From an uncultured SAR86 cluster bacterium (GTDB lineage: Bacteria > Pseudomonadota > Gammaproteobacteria > Magnimaribacterales > D2472): a DNA stretch of 38,655 nt. Position numbers and translations under genes: made by a program. Position 1 is the first letter of the stretch; each line of letters starts with the position of its first letter. Of this stretch, positions 29,876-38,560 are shown piece by piece. The stretch lies in the NCBI GenBank assembly GCA_902517505.1, contig CABYCL010000004.1, positions 1 to 38,655 of the forward strand. The letters are read 5' to 3'. The notes under the pieces are model-generated. The model did not search any database. It was given only the letters and a program-made list of their open reading frames with translations, and had not been told where the DNA came from.

Positions 29876-30811
29876 TTAAATATGTTTTTTAATAGTTTTA
29901 ACAAGGTTCTTGATATCTTCGGGCAAAGGAGCCTCATAAGAGATTATCTTATTTGAATCTATATCGTTAAAAGACAAATGAAATGAGTGTAATGCTTGCC
30001 TAGGAAATGCTCTGATAATATCTATCAATTCACCTGGGGTATCTTTTGCAACATTATTAGAAGGGTTATATGTTTTATCGCCAATTATTGGGAATTTCTT
30101 ACTACCAAGATGAACCCTAATCTGGTGAGTTCTTCCAGATTCAATTGTGACATCCAATAAAGAGTAATTTTTTAAGCTCTCATGAAGTTTTACGAATGTG
30201 GTTGCTTCTTTACCATCAGGTCTTACAGACATCTTAGTTCTGTTATTTTTATCTCTCCCTATAGATTCTTTAATCTCAAAACTACCAATAACCTTTCCAA
30301 CAATCACAGCTTTATATAATTTCTTTACTTTTCTTTCTTGAAGTAACTTAACAAAATAGTTTCTAAATCTTTCGGTTTTAGCTACCAATAAGACACCAGA
30401 AGTATCCTTATCAAGTCTGTGAACAATTCCTGCTCTTGGAATAGTCCTCAACTCAGGATATTTAAATAGCAACCCATTAGCCAATGTTCCTTTATTACAA
30501 CCAGCGCCAGGGTGCATAACTAAATCAATTGGCTTATCAATAATTAAATAATTATCATTTTCAAATAATACTTCAAAATCAATTTTTTCAGGTTCCCATG
30601 TGATCTTATTTTCAATATTAGGATTTAAAGTGATTTCATCATTGTTATTCACTATGTCTTTTGGTGAGGCAATCTCATTATTTAAAAGAATCCTACCTTC
30701 GAGAATCCATTTTTTTAGCTGAGATCTAGAAAATTCCTCAAATATCTTTGAACAAGCCTTGTCTAATCTTGTTTTAGAAATATTTTCGGGTATTGTTTTT
30801 ATTATTTCCAT
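29876..30811 (-). CDS. rluD: 23S rRNA pseudouridine synthase RluD family
   Basis: The 311-residue protein has an N-terminal S4 RNA-binding domain (about 14-62) and an RluA-type catalytic domain. The active-site motif HRLDKDTSG starts at H131, with catalytic D134; E. coli RluD uses D139. The ESGRTHQIRVHL and PRQALHS motifs follow. RluD makes pseudouridines 1911, 1915 and 1917 in helix 69 of 23S rRNA. It is divergent from bamD, the same neighbourhood as in E. coli, which supports RluD over RluC. Confidence 0.92.
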   Translation of the reverse strand: MEIIKTIPENISKTRLDKACSKIFEEFSRSQLKKWILEGRILLNNEIASPKDIVNNNDEITLNPNIENKITWEPEKIDFEVLFENDNYLIIDKPIDLVMHPGAGCNKGTLANGLLFKYPELRTIPRAGIVHRLDKDTSGVLLVAKTERFRNYFVKLLQERKVKKLYKAVIVGKVIGSFEIKESIGRDKNNRTKMSVRPDGKEATTFVKLHESLKNYSLLDVTIESGRTHQIRVHLGSKKFPIIGDKTYNPSNNVAKDTPGELIDIIRAFPRQALHSFHLSFNDIDSNKIISYEAPLPEDIKNLVKTIKKHI

Positions 30812-30896
30812 ATGAACTTATTTAAAAAAAATTGTTCTAATTTCATGTTTTTAAAGACCAAAGTGTAATTATGCAGGTAAAATTAGCAATCTAACA

Positions 30897-31715
30897 ATGG
30901 AACATTCAAAAAGAAATATCAAGCTTGCGCTATTAACTATAGTTGTTATGTCATTACTTGTAGGCTGCAAGTCTGATGGGGAAGAAATAGAACAACCAGA
31001 AAAAATATATTATGACCAAGCTCAAGCAAGAATGGCCTCTGGAAATTATTTTGGTGCTATAGAAGCATTGGAAGCTATAGAGACTAGGTATCCTTTTGGT
31101 AAATATTCAGAGCAAGCACAAGTTGAATTAATATTTGCACATTTTATGAACTCTGAAACTGAAGCTGCGCATTCCGCTGCTGAAAAATTTATAAGATTAC
31201 ATCCAAGGCACCCTAATATAGATTATGCATATTTTATGAAAGGTTTATCAAGTTATACACGAGACAGAGAATTACTCATAAGATTTACAAATACTGACAT
31301 TTCAAATAGAGATATTTCTGGAGCAAAGCAATCATTTGCAGAATTAACTGAATTTACAACGAGATTCCCAGATAGCCAATATGTCCCATATGCAAAACAA
31401 AGAAATATATATTTAAGGAATATGATTGCAAAAAATGAACTTGCTGCAGCAGATTATTACATATCGATAGAAGCTTATGTTGCTGCTATTAGACGAGCGA
31501 ATTATGTTATTGAGAATATCCCAAATTCTAGTGAGAATTTTAGAGCTTTAAAAATATTAGAAAATAGCTATAGCAACCTAGGATACTCAGATCTACTTAA
31601 TGACGTTAGAGAGGTCTTAAATTCAAATTACCTAAATGAAGAGTCTAAACAAACCTCTGATAAAAAATCCTGGTCATGGAATTTCCTAAAAAGATCTAAA
31701 CCAGAAGAAATATAA
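30897..31715 (+). CDS. bamD: Outer membrane assembly lipoprotein BamD
   Basis: The 272-residue protein has a lipoprotein signal peptide with lipobox LLVGC (C24). Tetratricopeptide-like helices follow, including YYDQAQARMASGNYFGAIEALEAIETRYPFG and HPRHPNIDYAYFMKGL, family signatures of BamD. BamD is an essential part of the BamABCDE complex that inserts beta-barrel proteins, including receptors like the two in this window. E. coli BamD has 245 residues. It is divergent from rluD and followed 9 bases later by a small zinc-ribbon protein. Confidence 0.95.
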   Translation: MEHSKRNIKLALLTIVVMSLLVGCKSDGEEIEQPEKIYYDQAQARMASGNYFGAIEALEAIETRYPFGKYSEQAQVELIFAHFMNSETEAAHSAAEKFIRLHPRHPNIDYAYFMKGLSSYTRDRELLIRFTNTDISNRDISGAKQSFAELTEFTTRFPDSQYVPYAKQRNIYLRNMIAKNELAAADYYISIEAYVAAIRRANYVIENIPNSSENFRALKILENSYSNLGYSDLLNDVREVLNSNYLNEESKQTSDKKSWSWNFLKRSKPEEI

Positions 31716-31724
31716 TAAAAATTA

Positions 31725-31940
31725 GTGTTATTTAAGTTATTACCTTTAATTGTCCCATTCATAATCTTTATTCTCATTAGGCTCATAAGGTCCTATATAT
31801 CCTCAATTTTATTTACTAAAAAACAAAGTAAATCTAATGAGATGATTGCATGCAATAAATGTGGAACCTATGTTCATGAAGATTTATTATTAAAAAGATT
31901 TGGTAAATTTTACTGTTCCAAAGATTGTTTTAATCAGTAA
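31725..31940 (+). CDS. Small membrane protein with a zinc ribbon (PP0621-like)
   Basis: This 71-residue protein has one N-terminal hydrophobic segment (about 3-22) and a C-terminal zinc ribbon: CNKC at 43-46 and YCSKDC at 63-68. The pattern, with the MIACNKCGTYVHED...GKFYCSKDC layout, resembles the PP0621 family of pseudomonads and relatives, whose function is unknown. The start is GTG at 31725. It is 9 bases after bamD and its 3' end overlaps the convergent RND gene by 11 bases. Confidence 0.7.
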   Translation: MLFKLLPLIVPFIIFILIRLIRSYISSILFTKKQSKSNEMIACNKCGTYVHEDLLLKRFGKFYCSKDCFNQ

Positions 31941-34900
31941 TTTTTTTCATCCATATATACATTGCTGGAATATAAAGTAAGGCCGTTAATGTTGCTCCAA
32001 GTACACCCACACTCATTGCCCATGCAAGAGGTCTGAAGAAAATACTAGCAAATATTAGTGGCAAAAACCCTCCAAGAGTTGTTAAAGATGTTGTAATGAT
32101 ATGCCTTGTTGATCTTATAACAACCTCAATAAGGTCAGCTTTAGTCATTAATGATTTCCTTGCTCTTTCTTTAATATGAGATAAAACTATAATCGAATCA
32201 TTTATTGATAGGCCGATCAGACCTATAGCACCAATTGTTGCTATGAAACCAAAATTTTGAAATCCTACTATTAAGCCTATGAATGATAATCCCATTGATA
32301 ACAAAGCAACAGATAAAATTAAGGCTGTTTCTCTAAATGAATTTAAAGCAAAAACTAATCCAATTGTTATAAGGAAAATATAAATTATTGCTGAAGACCA
32401 TATTTGAGACTGAGAATCCCCTCTAACCTCTGCTTCCCCGCCTTGTTTTATTGAATATCCAGGTGGTAGATTTTTTTCAAATCTCTCAACTTCTTGTTTG
32501 ATGTAAGACTCCGTTTCAGAAGCAAGAGTTCCAGTCCATACCCAGCCTTCAACTATGTTAACTCTCTGACTACTAATTCTAGTAATAGTACTAGAACTTT
32601 TATTCAATGAGGTTTTAGAATAGTTTCCTATAAAATCAATGCTGTTAGAATTTGATATTGAAATTGAACTACTATTACCTGTTATATCTGAAGAATTTAC
32701 AATTCCCTTTACTCTGATGGGAATTTCAATGTTTGAGTCTAACATTGAGCTAATAACAAGTCCGTTATTTGCTGCAAACAATTCATTTACCATTAACTCA
32801 GTATTCTTTCCTGCTAAAGAAATGTTTGAACTATCAAATTCAAACTCAACATTTGTATTTGAACTTGTTGCTTCTGATCTAGTGTGGCTAATATCTGGTG
32901 CATTGTTAATAATTAACTCTAATTCAGATCCAAGTTCTAATAGAACATTCTCATCATCACCAGAAATGTCATATCTAATATCTGAAAAAAATGGAGGTCC
33001 AGAATAAAAACTGTCAATGTATATCGTTGTATCAGGATTTTTTGAAACAATTAGTCTTGATAAATCTGGAAGGTTATCAATCATTTCATAATAATCGTTT
33101 GCAAAAAAAACTGCTTGTGCTGAATTATTTGATCCAGTTTTTTCCATGCCTCCTACAATATTCATTAATACTCTGGGCATCCACCTGCCTACAAACCAAT
33201 AATCTTTTTCTATCTCAATCAAATCACTTTCTATAATTTGTTGTCTTATAATTTTAGCTTTTTCTGCTGTTTTTATTGAAGAGGAGTTTTCAGGCAAATC
33301 TATGTGGACTCTGAACATATCTCTGTCACTTGATGGAAAAAAATCTTTATCAATTGTATTAAATAACAAAAACCCTAGAAGTGGTAAAGATGTAGATATT
33401 AAGATAGCTCTTTTTGGAACTTCAAAAGACCATGTTAAAAATTCTTTATATTTATTATATAGTTTTTCATTGTTATATCCTTCCTCATGAACTTTTATAT
33501 TTGCAAAATAAGGTATCTTCTCCATATAACTCATGAGCACAGGTACCATTATTAAAGCTAATAAAAGAGACGAAATAATTGACATAATTACTGTTATTGC
33601 AAGGCCCCCAACAAACTCAACACTTGACCCTTCACCAGTAACAATTGGCATAAAAGCGAATACAGTTGTACCAGTTGCAGCTGCTAATGGAGTTGTAAGT
33701 TGGATTAAAGTTTCATTTATTGACTCCTTTACAGACAATCCTTGAGATCTTCTAAATTTATAATCCTCAACAACTATGATTCCATTATCTATCAATAGAC
33801 CTAAAGCTATAATTATTCCTGTTATAGAAGTCATATGTAGGGGGAGTCCAATTAGTCTGCATCCTAATAAAACTAAAGAAACTGAGAATGGCAAAATAGC
33901 AGTTACTATTATTCCTGGTCTTATTCCTAATAAAATAAAACTTAAACTTAATACAAAAAAGGCTGCTATCGAAAAGCTTTTTATTAATTCACTAAATTTT
34001 GAAGAAACATAAACTGACTCATCATATATTCTGTTAATAGAGAATTCTTCTGGTAGAACTTCTCTCATTTGCTCAACAACTGCCTCTACTCTATCAACAT
34101 AGTCATAGACTCTTTGAGACATGGTTCCAGTTGCAGAAACTGAAATTACTTGTTTGCCGTTATATAAAAAAATATCTTCTACAGGCGAAATAGGTTTAAT
34201 TGAAATATTACCAATGTCTTGTAGTCTAATAATTTCAGACTGATTTATAATCTTTACAGGAATTTCACCAACTTTTTGTGGAGAATTTATATTATCTTTT
34301 AACCTTATTAAAAACTCTGAATCATTGTCTGAAATTACACCAACAGGTTTCTTGTTATCAAAAGAACGAATTGAATTAGCTACATCACCATATGAAAGGT
34401 TTAAAGAAGACATTTTTGCCGAATCAATTTCAATAACTATTTCTTCATCAGTCTCTCCATAAACTGCTGTTTCTTTTGTTAGAGCAATAGAACTTAATTT
34501 TCTTTTTAATTGTTGCGCCAGCCTAGACATCATGATCATTGGAGGTTCTCCATCTCCATTCCAATCAATAACATATTCAAGAGTTATTGGTGGGCCTGCT
34601 GTCCTGTTAAGAATTATTGTTGCTTCATCAGGTGGAATAATTTGATCTAACTTTCCTTGAATCCTTGACCAAGTTTCTTCAATTTTATCCAGAGGTACGC
34701 TCTCTTCTAACTCGATATGAGTCTTTGAATACCCTTGAGAAATAATTGAATCAAGCTCGTCAATTTCAACAATTTCTCTTAACTTAATTTCTAAATCATT
34801 AATTACTTGGGTCTCAATTCTTTCGGGTGAAGCACCGGGATAGTAAACTCCAACATTACCCCATCTCTCAGCCAATTGAGGGTTCTCTTGAATTGGAACA

Positions 34901-34992
34901 CTGAATAATGATGAAATGCCTGATAAAAGAATAAATGCCAAGGTAAGAAATAGTATTCTTGGTCTTTCTAAGAAAATATTTATAAACTTCAT
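31930..34992 (-). CDS. RND-family inner membrane transporter (AcrB/MmpL-type efflux pump subunit)
   Basis: The 1020-residue protein has the twofold RND layout: a first membrane helix (about 11-31), a periplasmic part (about 35-330), helices 2-6, a second helix set and a second periplasmic part, then helices 8-12. N-terminal porter motifs such as YPGASPERIETQV are typical of hydrophobe/amphiphile exporters. The proton-relay site in helix 4 reads LLIDNGIIVVED instead of LVDDAIVVVEN, so the second aspartate is Asn. The matching site in helix 10 reads LSINDSIIV instead of LSAKNAILI. It lies 5 bases after the adaptor gene. Its substrate is unknown; no outer-membrane factor gene is in the window. 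Confidence 0.93.
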   Translation of the reverse strand: MKFINIFLERPRILFLTLAFILLSGISSLFSVPIQENPQLAERWGNVGVYYPGASPERIETQVINDLEIKLREIVEIDELDSIISQGYSKTHIELEESVPLDKIEETWSRIQGKLDQIIPPDEATIILNRTAGPPITLEYVIDWNGDGEPPMIMMSRLAQQLKRKLSSIALTKETAVYGETDEEIVIEIDSAKMSSLNLSYGDVANSIRSFDNKKPVGVISDNDSEFLIRLKDNINSPQKVGEIPVKIINQSEIIRLQDIGNISIKPISPVEDIFLYNGKQVISVSATGTMSQRVYDYVDRVEAVVEQMREVLPEEFSINRIYDESVYVSSKFSELIKSFSIAAFFVLSLSFILLGIRPGIIVTAILPFSVSLVLLGCRLIGLPLHMTSITGIIIALGLLIDNGIIVVEDYKFRRSQGLSVKESINETLIQLTTPLAAATGTTVFAFMPIVTGEGSSVEFVGGLAITVIMSIISSLLLALIMVPVLMSYMEKIPYFANIKVHEEGYNNEKLYNKYKEFLTWSFEVPKRAILISTSLPLLGFLLFNTIDKDFFPSSDRDMFRVHIDLPENSSSIKTAEKAKIIRQQIIESDLIEIEKDYWFVGRWMPRVLMNIVGGMEKTGSNNSAQAVFFANDYYEMIDNLPDLSRLIVSKNPDTTIYIDSFYSGPPFFSDIRYDISGDDENVLLELGSELELIINNAPDISHTRSEATSSNTNVEFEFDSSNISLAGKNTELMVNELFAANNGLVISSMLDSNIEIPIRVKGIVNSSDITGNSSSISISNSNSIDFIGNYSKTSLNKSSSTITRISSQRVNIVEGWVWTGTLASETESYIKQEVERFEKNLPPGYSIKQGGEAEVRGDSQSQIWSSAIIYIFLITIGLVFALNSFRETALILSVALLSMGLSFIGLIVGFQNFGFIATIGAIGLIGLSINDSIIVLSHIKERARKSLMTKADLIEVVIRSTRHIITTSLTTLGGFLPLIFASIFFRPLAWAMSVGVLGATLTALLYIPAMYIWMKKITD

Positions 34993-34997
34993 ATTAT

Positions 34998-35966
34998 TTA
35001 GTTTATTTTTTTACCAGGGATAATTTTAGCTGCTCCTCCCAGAACAATAAGATCTCCATCTTTTATAGTTCCATTTACAAAAGCATACTGATCTTCAAAA
35101 TAAATAATTTCAACCAGATCTCTTACAACGGTATTGTTTTCATCTATCGTGTATAAAGCCCATAATCCTTGATCTGATTGAGATAAAGACCTTAAGGGTA
35201 CCCATGTACCTCTTGATTTTTTATTAATTTTTAAATTAAGTTTTGCAATAGACCCAGGACTTATAAATTCTTTAAATTTAAAAATTGCTAGTCTGCTATC
35301 TGACCCTCCTGGAGACATTGGAGCCAACCTAGAAAATGTTGCATTAGTATCATTTCCATTAACTTTAAAATTATATTCAGCACCTATTTTCATATCTTTT
35401 AAATAAATAACGGGGACTGAAATATGCGCTTCAACATAATTTGAATCAATAATCTCAAGAATAGGAACCCCCTGATTAATTACAGTTCCACTATCTAAAA
35501 ATCTGTTTTGAATAATCCCAGAATATGGAGAAATAAGGTTAGTTTGCTCAAGTTTAACCTTGAAGAATTCATACTCTGATTCTGCAATTGTTAAATCAGA
35601 CTGAGCTTTATCTAATTCTTGAATCGATATATGTCCTTGTTTTCTTAAATCTTGAAATCTGTCAAAAACTTGCTTTGCTAAGTCAAAACTGGCCTTAACT
35701 TGATTCAATCTAGCTTGTGCCTCTCTATTATCAAGCTTTGCAAGAATTTGACCTTCTTGAACTTCATCACCCACATCAACATTAATAATTTTAATTTTTC
35801 CAGGAATTTCAAATGCTAATTTTGATTGTTCTATTGGGAGTAATTTTCCTGGAAATTGTTGATTTAATGAGTATGAGTTCAATATTTTTACTTCTAAAAC
35901 CTCTATTGCACCAAGATTCAGTGATGCAAATAAAAATAATGAAATAAAATTATTGATTGTTTTCAT
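34998..35966 (-). CDS. RND efflux periplasmic adaptor (membrane fusion protein)
   Basis: The frame is open from a TTG at 35975, but the ATG at 35966 is the likely start; the promoter found upstream would begin transcription near 35974. The protein (322 residues) has a signal peptide and no lipobox. A lipoyl half-motif (GKIKIINVDVGDEVQEGQILAKLDNREAQ) and a coiled-coil hairpin (about 95-155) are followed by the second lipoyl half (LISPYSGIIQNRFLDSGTVIN) and a beta-barrel part. It would bridge the RND pump and an outer-membrane channel. It forms an operon with the pump gene. Confidence 0.92.
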   Translation of the reverse strand: MKTINNFISLFLFASLNLGAIEVLEVKILNSYSLNQQFPGKLLPIEQSKLAFEIPGKIKIINVDVGDEVQEGQILAKLDNREAQARLNQVKASFDLAKQVFDRFQDLRKQGHISIQELDKAQSDLTIAESEYEFFKVKLEQTNLISPYSGIIQNRFLDSGTVINQGVPILEIIDSNYVEAHISVPVIYLKDMKIGAEYNFKVNGNDTNATFSRLAPMSPGGSDSRLAIFKFKEFISPGSIAKLNLKINKKSRGTWVPLRSLSQSDQGLWALYTIDENNTVVRDLVEIIYFEDQYAFVNGTIKDGDLIVLGGAAKIIPGKKIN

Positions 35967-35980
35967 ATTTGACAATTGAA

Positions 35981-36009
35981 ATTAAAAAATTTAATGTAAG
36001 CAGTGTAAA
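35981..36009 (-). promoter_or_regulatory. Probable promoter of the RND adaptor-pump operon
   Basis: On the minus strand TTTACA (36004-36009), a 17-base spacer and TTTAAT (35981-35986) place transcription start near 35974. The -35 box lies inside the first operator copy (35994-36012), so a bound regulator would block polymerase. Confidence 0.6.
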
Positions 36010-36012
36010 CAT
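35994..36012. promoter_or_regulatory. Probable TetR-type operator, copy 1
   Basis: ATGTAAGCAGTGTAAACAT is a quasi-palindrome of form ATGTnnnCAnTGnnnACAT. A second copy starts 28 bases away at 36022. It overlaps the efflux promoter in the intergenic region between the regulator and the pump genes. Confidence 0.75.
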
Positions 36013-36021
36013 TAATGTATT

Positions 36022-36040
36022 ATGTTAGCAGTGTCAACAT
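36022..36040. promoter_or_regulatory. Probable TetR-type operator, copy 2
   Basis: ATGTTAGCAGTGTCAACAT matches copy 1 at 16 of 19 positions and is a better palindrome (ATGTTnnCAnTGnnAACAT). It lies 15 bases before the regulator's ATG and overlaps a minus-strand TTGACA-like hexamer. Confidence 0.75.
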
Positions 36041-36055
36041 TAAAATTATAAGCTT

Positions 36056-36664
36056 ATGAGTTCATATCACCATGGCAATTTAAGACAAGAGTTAATATCT
36101 TGTGCCAGCAAGATTTGCGAAAGAGATGGTTATACAAAATTGAGCATAAGATCACTTGCAAAAGAAAGTAATGTATCTCAAACAGCTCCATATAGACACT
36201 TTAAGACTAAGGAAGATCTATACGCAGAAATTGCTAGAGAGGGTTTTAACAATCTTCATAAAGCTATTTCAAAATCAAAATCTAAAAATTCGCAAGATGT
36301 TCTAGTATCTGCTTCAAAAGAGTATCTCAAATTTGGAACAAAAAATTCAAATACTTATGATTTAATGTTTGGAACTGCGGTACCAGATTTTACTAAATAT
36401 CCATCTCTTTTTAAGTCTGCAAACAGTGTATATCGACATATAACAACTTTATTTGCAGCTCACTCAAATAATAAAGATCCTAAATTTATTCAAGAAAAAT
36501 GTATAGACATATGGGCTCATCTTCATGGTCTAGTTGGTCTTTTAAGAAAACTTGAAGTAGTTCCTGCAAAATTAGTAGAGATGCCAGATACTCCTTTCAT
36601 AGCTGTAAATAAAATCAATGAAGATTTAGATGGTTACCTAAAAAGATTTATCAAAAATATCTAA
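36056..36664 (+). CDS. TetR/AcrR-family transcriptional regulator
   Basis: This 202-residue protein starts MSSYHHGNLRQELI, a common N-terminus in TetR proteins with a WHG-type C-terminal domain. The helix-turn-helix is at about 30-50 (SIRSLAKESNVSQTAPYRHF), followed by TKEDLYAEI. The C-terminal part (AHLHGLVGLLRKLEV) forms the ligand and dimer domain. It is divergent from the RND operon with two matching palindromes between, so it most likely represses the pump and itself. Its ligand is unknown. Confidence 0.92.
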   Translation: MSSYHHGNLRQELISCASKICERDGYTKLSIRSLAKESNVSQTAPYRHFKTKEDLYAEIAREGFNNLHKAISKSKSKNSQDVLVSASKEYLKFGTKNSNTYDLMFGTAVPDFTKYPSLFKSANSVYRHITTLFAAHSNNKDPKFIQEKCIDIWAHLHGLVGLLRKLEVVPAKLVEMPDTPFIAVNKINEDLDGYLKRFIKNI

Positions 36665-36669
36665 GAAAC

Positions 36670-37134
36670 TTATTTATAACTACCATCAACATAAGTTAAT
36701 GTAGATATTTCATCAGAATGATTTGCACCCTCAACAAGCCCTACCACTATAGAATGAGTATGGTATGAAGTGAGTTTGTCTACTTTACAAAATATATTTG
36801 CCTGAGCATTTGTTAAAAATGGAATCTCTTCAATATTCCAATTTTCATCTTTAAATCTTTGCTCATAGCTATCTTCATCAGAGCAGATATTTGAAAGGTC
36901 TTCCTGATCTTTATTTAGCAAATTAATGCAAAATTTTGACCCAATTCTTAAAGTATCGTGAATTCTTGCAGATTTGTTTATACAAATTAATAAACTTGGA
37001 GGGTCCATAGATATAGATGTAACAGAAGAAACAGTAATAGCATTTAAATCACCTTCATCGTCTTTATTAGACATTATGCTTACAGAGTAAATATATCTTC
37101 GCATAGCCTGTCTAAAATTGTCTTGAATACTCAT
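36670..37134 (-). CDS. Flavin reductase-like FMN-binding protein
   Basis: The 154-residue protein matches the flavin reductase domain family: FRQAMRRYIYSVSIMSNKD at the start, TVSSVTSISMDPPSLLICINKSARIHDTL in the middle, and FCINLLNKDQEDL. Relatives (HpaC, NmoB) reduce FMN or FAD with NAD(P)H to supply a partner monooxygenase. No partner oxygenase is adjacent, so its electron acceptor is unknown. It is convergent with tetR and divergent from rsmD. Confidence 0.88.
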   Translation of the reverse strand: MSIQDNFRQAMRRYIYSVSIMSNKDDEGDLNAITVSSVTSISMDPPSLLICINKSARIHDTLRIGSKFCINLLNKDQEDLSNICSDEDSYEQRFKDENWNIEEIPFLTNAQANIFCKVDKLTSYHTHSIVVGLVEGANHSDEISTLTYVDGSYK

Positions 37135-37167
37135 ACTATGAATTATACTTAAAGAAAAATATTTTAG

Positions 37168-37737
37168 ATGAAAAATAATATACGAATAACTGGTGGAAGT
37201 CTTAAAGGAAAAAAAATTTCTTTTGATTTCAAAAGTTCTCTAAGGCCAACTTCTAGTAAATTAAGAGAAGTTTTGTTTAACTGGTTACAGTTTGAGATTA
37301 AAAATCTTCGTTGTCTTGACACATTTGCTGGGACTGGATCACTTGGGATTGAAGCTTTATCTAGAGGTGCCAAAAAAACAATTTTTATTGAATCAAATAA
37401 AAAAAACTATTTAGTGCTTAAAAAATCTATTTCAGAATTAAACTTAAAAAAATTTTCAAAGATACTTTTTAAAGATGGCCTATCTTGGATGAAAGAAAAT
37501 GACTTATCAAAATTTGATTTGATATTACTTGATCCTCCATTCAATCAAAATTATGAAAAAAAAGTATTGGAAGTTATTAATAAGAGTCAAAATTTAAAAT
37601 CTTCATGTAAAATCTATATCGAATTTAGTAAATTTACTAATCTAGATATACCGAATTCATTTAAAATATGTAAGGAAAAAACTATAGGTGATGTTAAAGC
37701 ACTTCTTTTAGAAAATGACAATCAAGATAGCCTCTAG
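37168..37737 (+). CDS. rsmD: 16S rRNA (guanine-966-N2)-methyltransferase
   Basis: The 189-residue protein has the RsmD opening (RITGGSLKGKKI, then LRPTSSKLREVLFNWL). The SAM-binding motif I is FAGTGSLG (53-60), and the catalytic motif IV is LDPPF (121-125). RsmD methylates G966 in the 30S head. The reading frame overlaps the start of hemC by 23 bases. E. coli rsmD instead lies beside ftsY, so the pairing with hemC is a local arrangement. Confidence 0.93.
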   Translation: MKNNIRITGGSLKGKKISFDFKSSLRPTSSKLREVLFNWLQFEIKNLRCLDTFAGTGSLGIEALSRGAKKTIFIESNKKNYLVLKKSISELNLKKFSKILFKDGLSWMKENDLSKFDLILLDPPFNQNYEKKVLEVINKSQNLKSSCKIYIEFSKFTNLDIPNSFKICKEKTIGDVKALLLENDNQDSL

Positions 37738-38560
37738 ATCCTCAAAATTAGCCCTAGCTCAAGTTGAAGAATTTGTTTCTGAATATCAGATATCTAATTA
37801 TGAAATAATTAAAGTTAAAACTGAGGGCGATAAAAAAAGTGCTAGAGGTGAAACTCTATTTGACAAAGCACATTTTGTTTCTGATATTCAAAAATGTCTT
37901 TTAACTGGCGGTGCTGATATTGCTGTTCATTCGGCGAAGGATACGCCCGCAAAAGAATCAAAAGGTATCAGTAGAACTTTTTTATTAAGCAAAACACCAA
38001 AAGATATATTAATCTTTAAAGACGATACTAAGTTTGATAAAGAGATGAGGTTGGGAACAAGTAGTCTTAGGAGAAAACTTCAGGCTAAGCATCTTTTGGG
38101 ATCTAAAAATATTTTTGATTTATCTGGAAATGTTGATACAAGATTAGAAAAGCTATACAGAGGTGACTATGACTGCATAATCTTAGCTAAAGCAGGATTG
38201 GAAAGATTAGATATGCTAGATGAACTAAAATATGAAGATATGACATGGATTACAGCTTCAGGTCAAGGAACTTTAGCCCTAGAGTTTATACATAATTTTC
38301 ATTATCTTAATTTAAATGATCTTGATGAAGTGACTGAAAAAATTAATACTTCAATACAATCACAAAGAACTGTCTTAGATGAAATAAACGCTAGCTGTAA
38401 TTCTGCAATTTCTATTGAGAGTAATAAGAATGATCTAGCAATATCAGGAGAAATATATGGAAAAGATAAATATATTTGCTTTTCTGGATCTTCAAGTAAA
38501 GAAGCGATTCAAAATATTAAAAAACAAAATGGTCTCATACTGTTAAATGAACATAATTGA
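37715..38560 (+). CDS. hemC: Porphobilinogen deaminase (hydroxymethylbilane synthase)
   Basis: This 281-residue protein (E. coli 313) joins four porphobilinogen units on the way to haem. The family motifs are all visible: IASRSSKLALAQ (5-16), KAHFVSDIQ, VHSAKDTP with catalytic D76, GTSSLRR (114-120) and GNVDTRL. The cysteine that holds the dipyrromethane cofactor is C228, in the context INASCNSAI instead of the more usual GGCQVPI. The ATG overlaps the end of rsmD by 23 bases. The end overlaps the next frame by 14 bases. Confidence 0.95.
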   Translation: MTIKIASRSSKLALAQVEEFVSEYQISNYEIIKVKTEGDKKSARGETLFDKAHFVSDIQKCLLTGGADIAVHSAKDTPAKESKGISRTFLLSKTPKDILIFKDDTKFDKEMRLGTSSLRRKLQAKHLLGSKNIFDLSGNVDTRLEKLYRGDYDCIILAKAGLERLDMLDELKYEDMTWITASGQGTLALEFIHNFHYLNLNDLDEVTEKINTSIQSQRTVLDEINASCNSAISIESNKNDLAISGEIYGKDKYICFSGSSSKEAIQNIKKQNGLILLNEHN

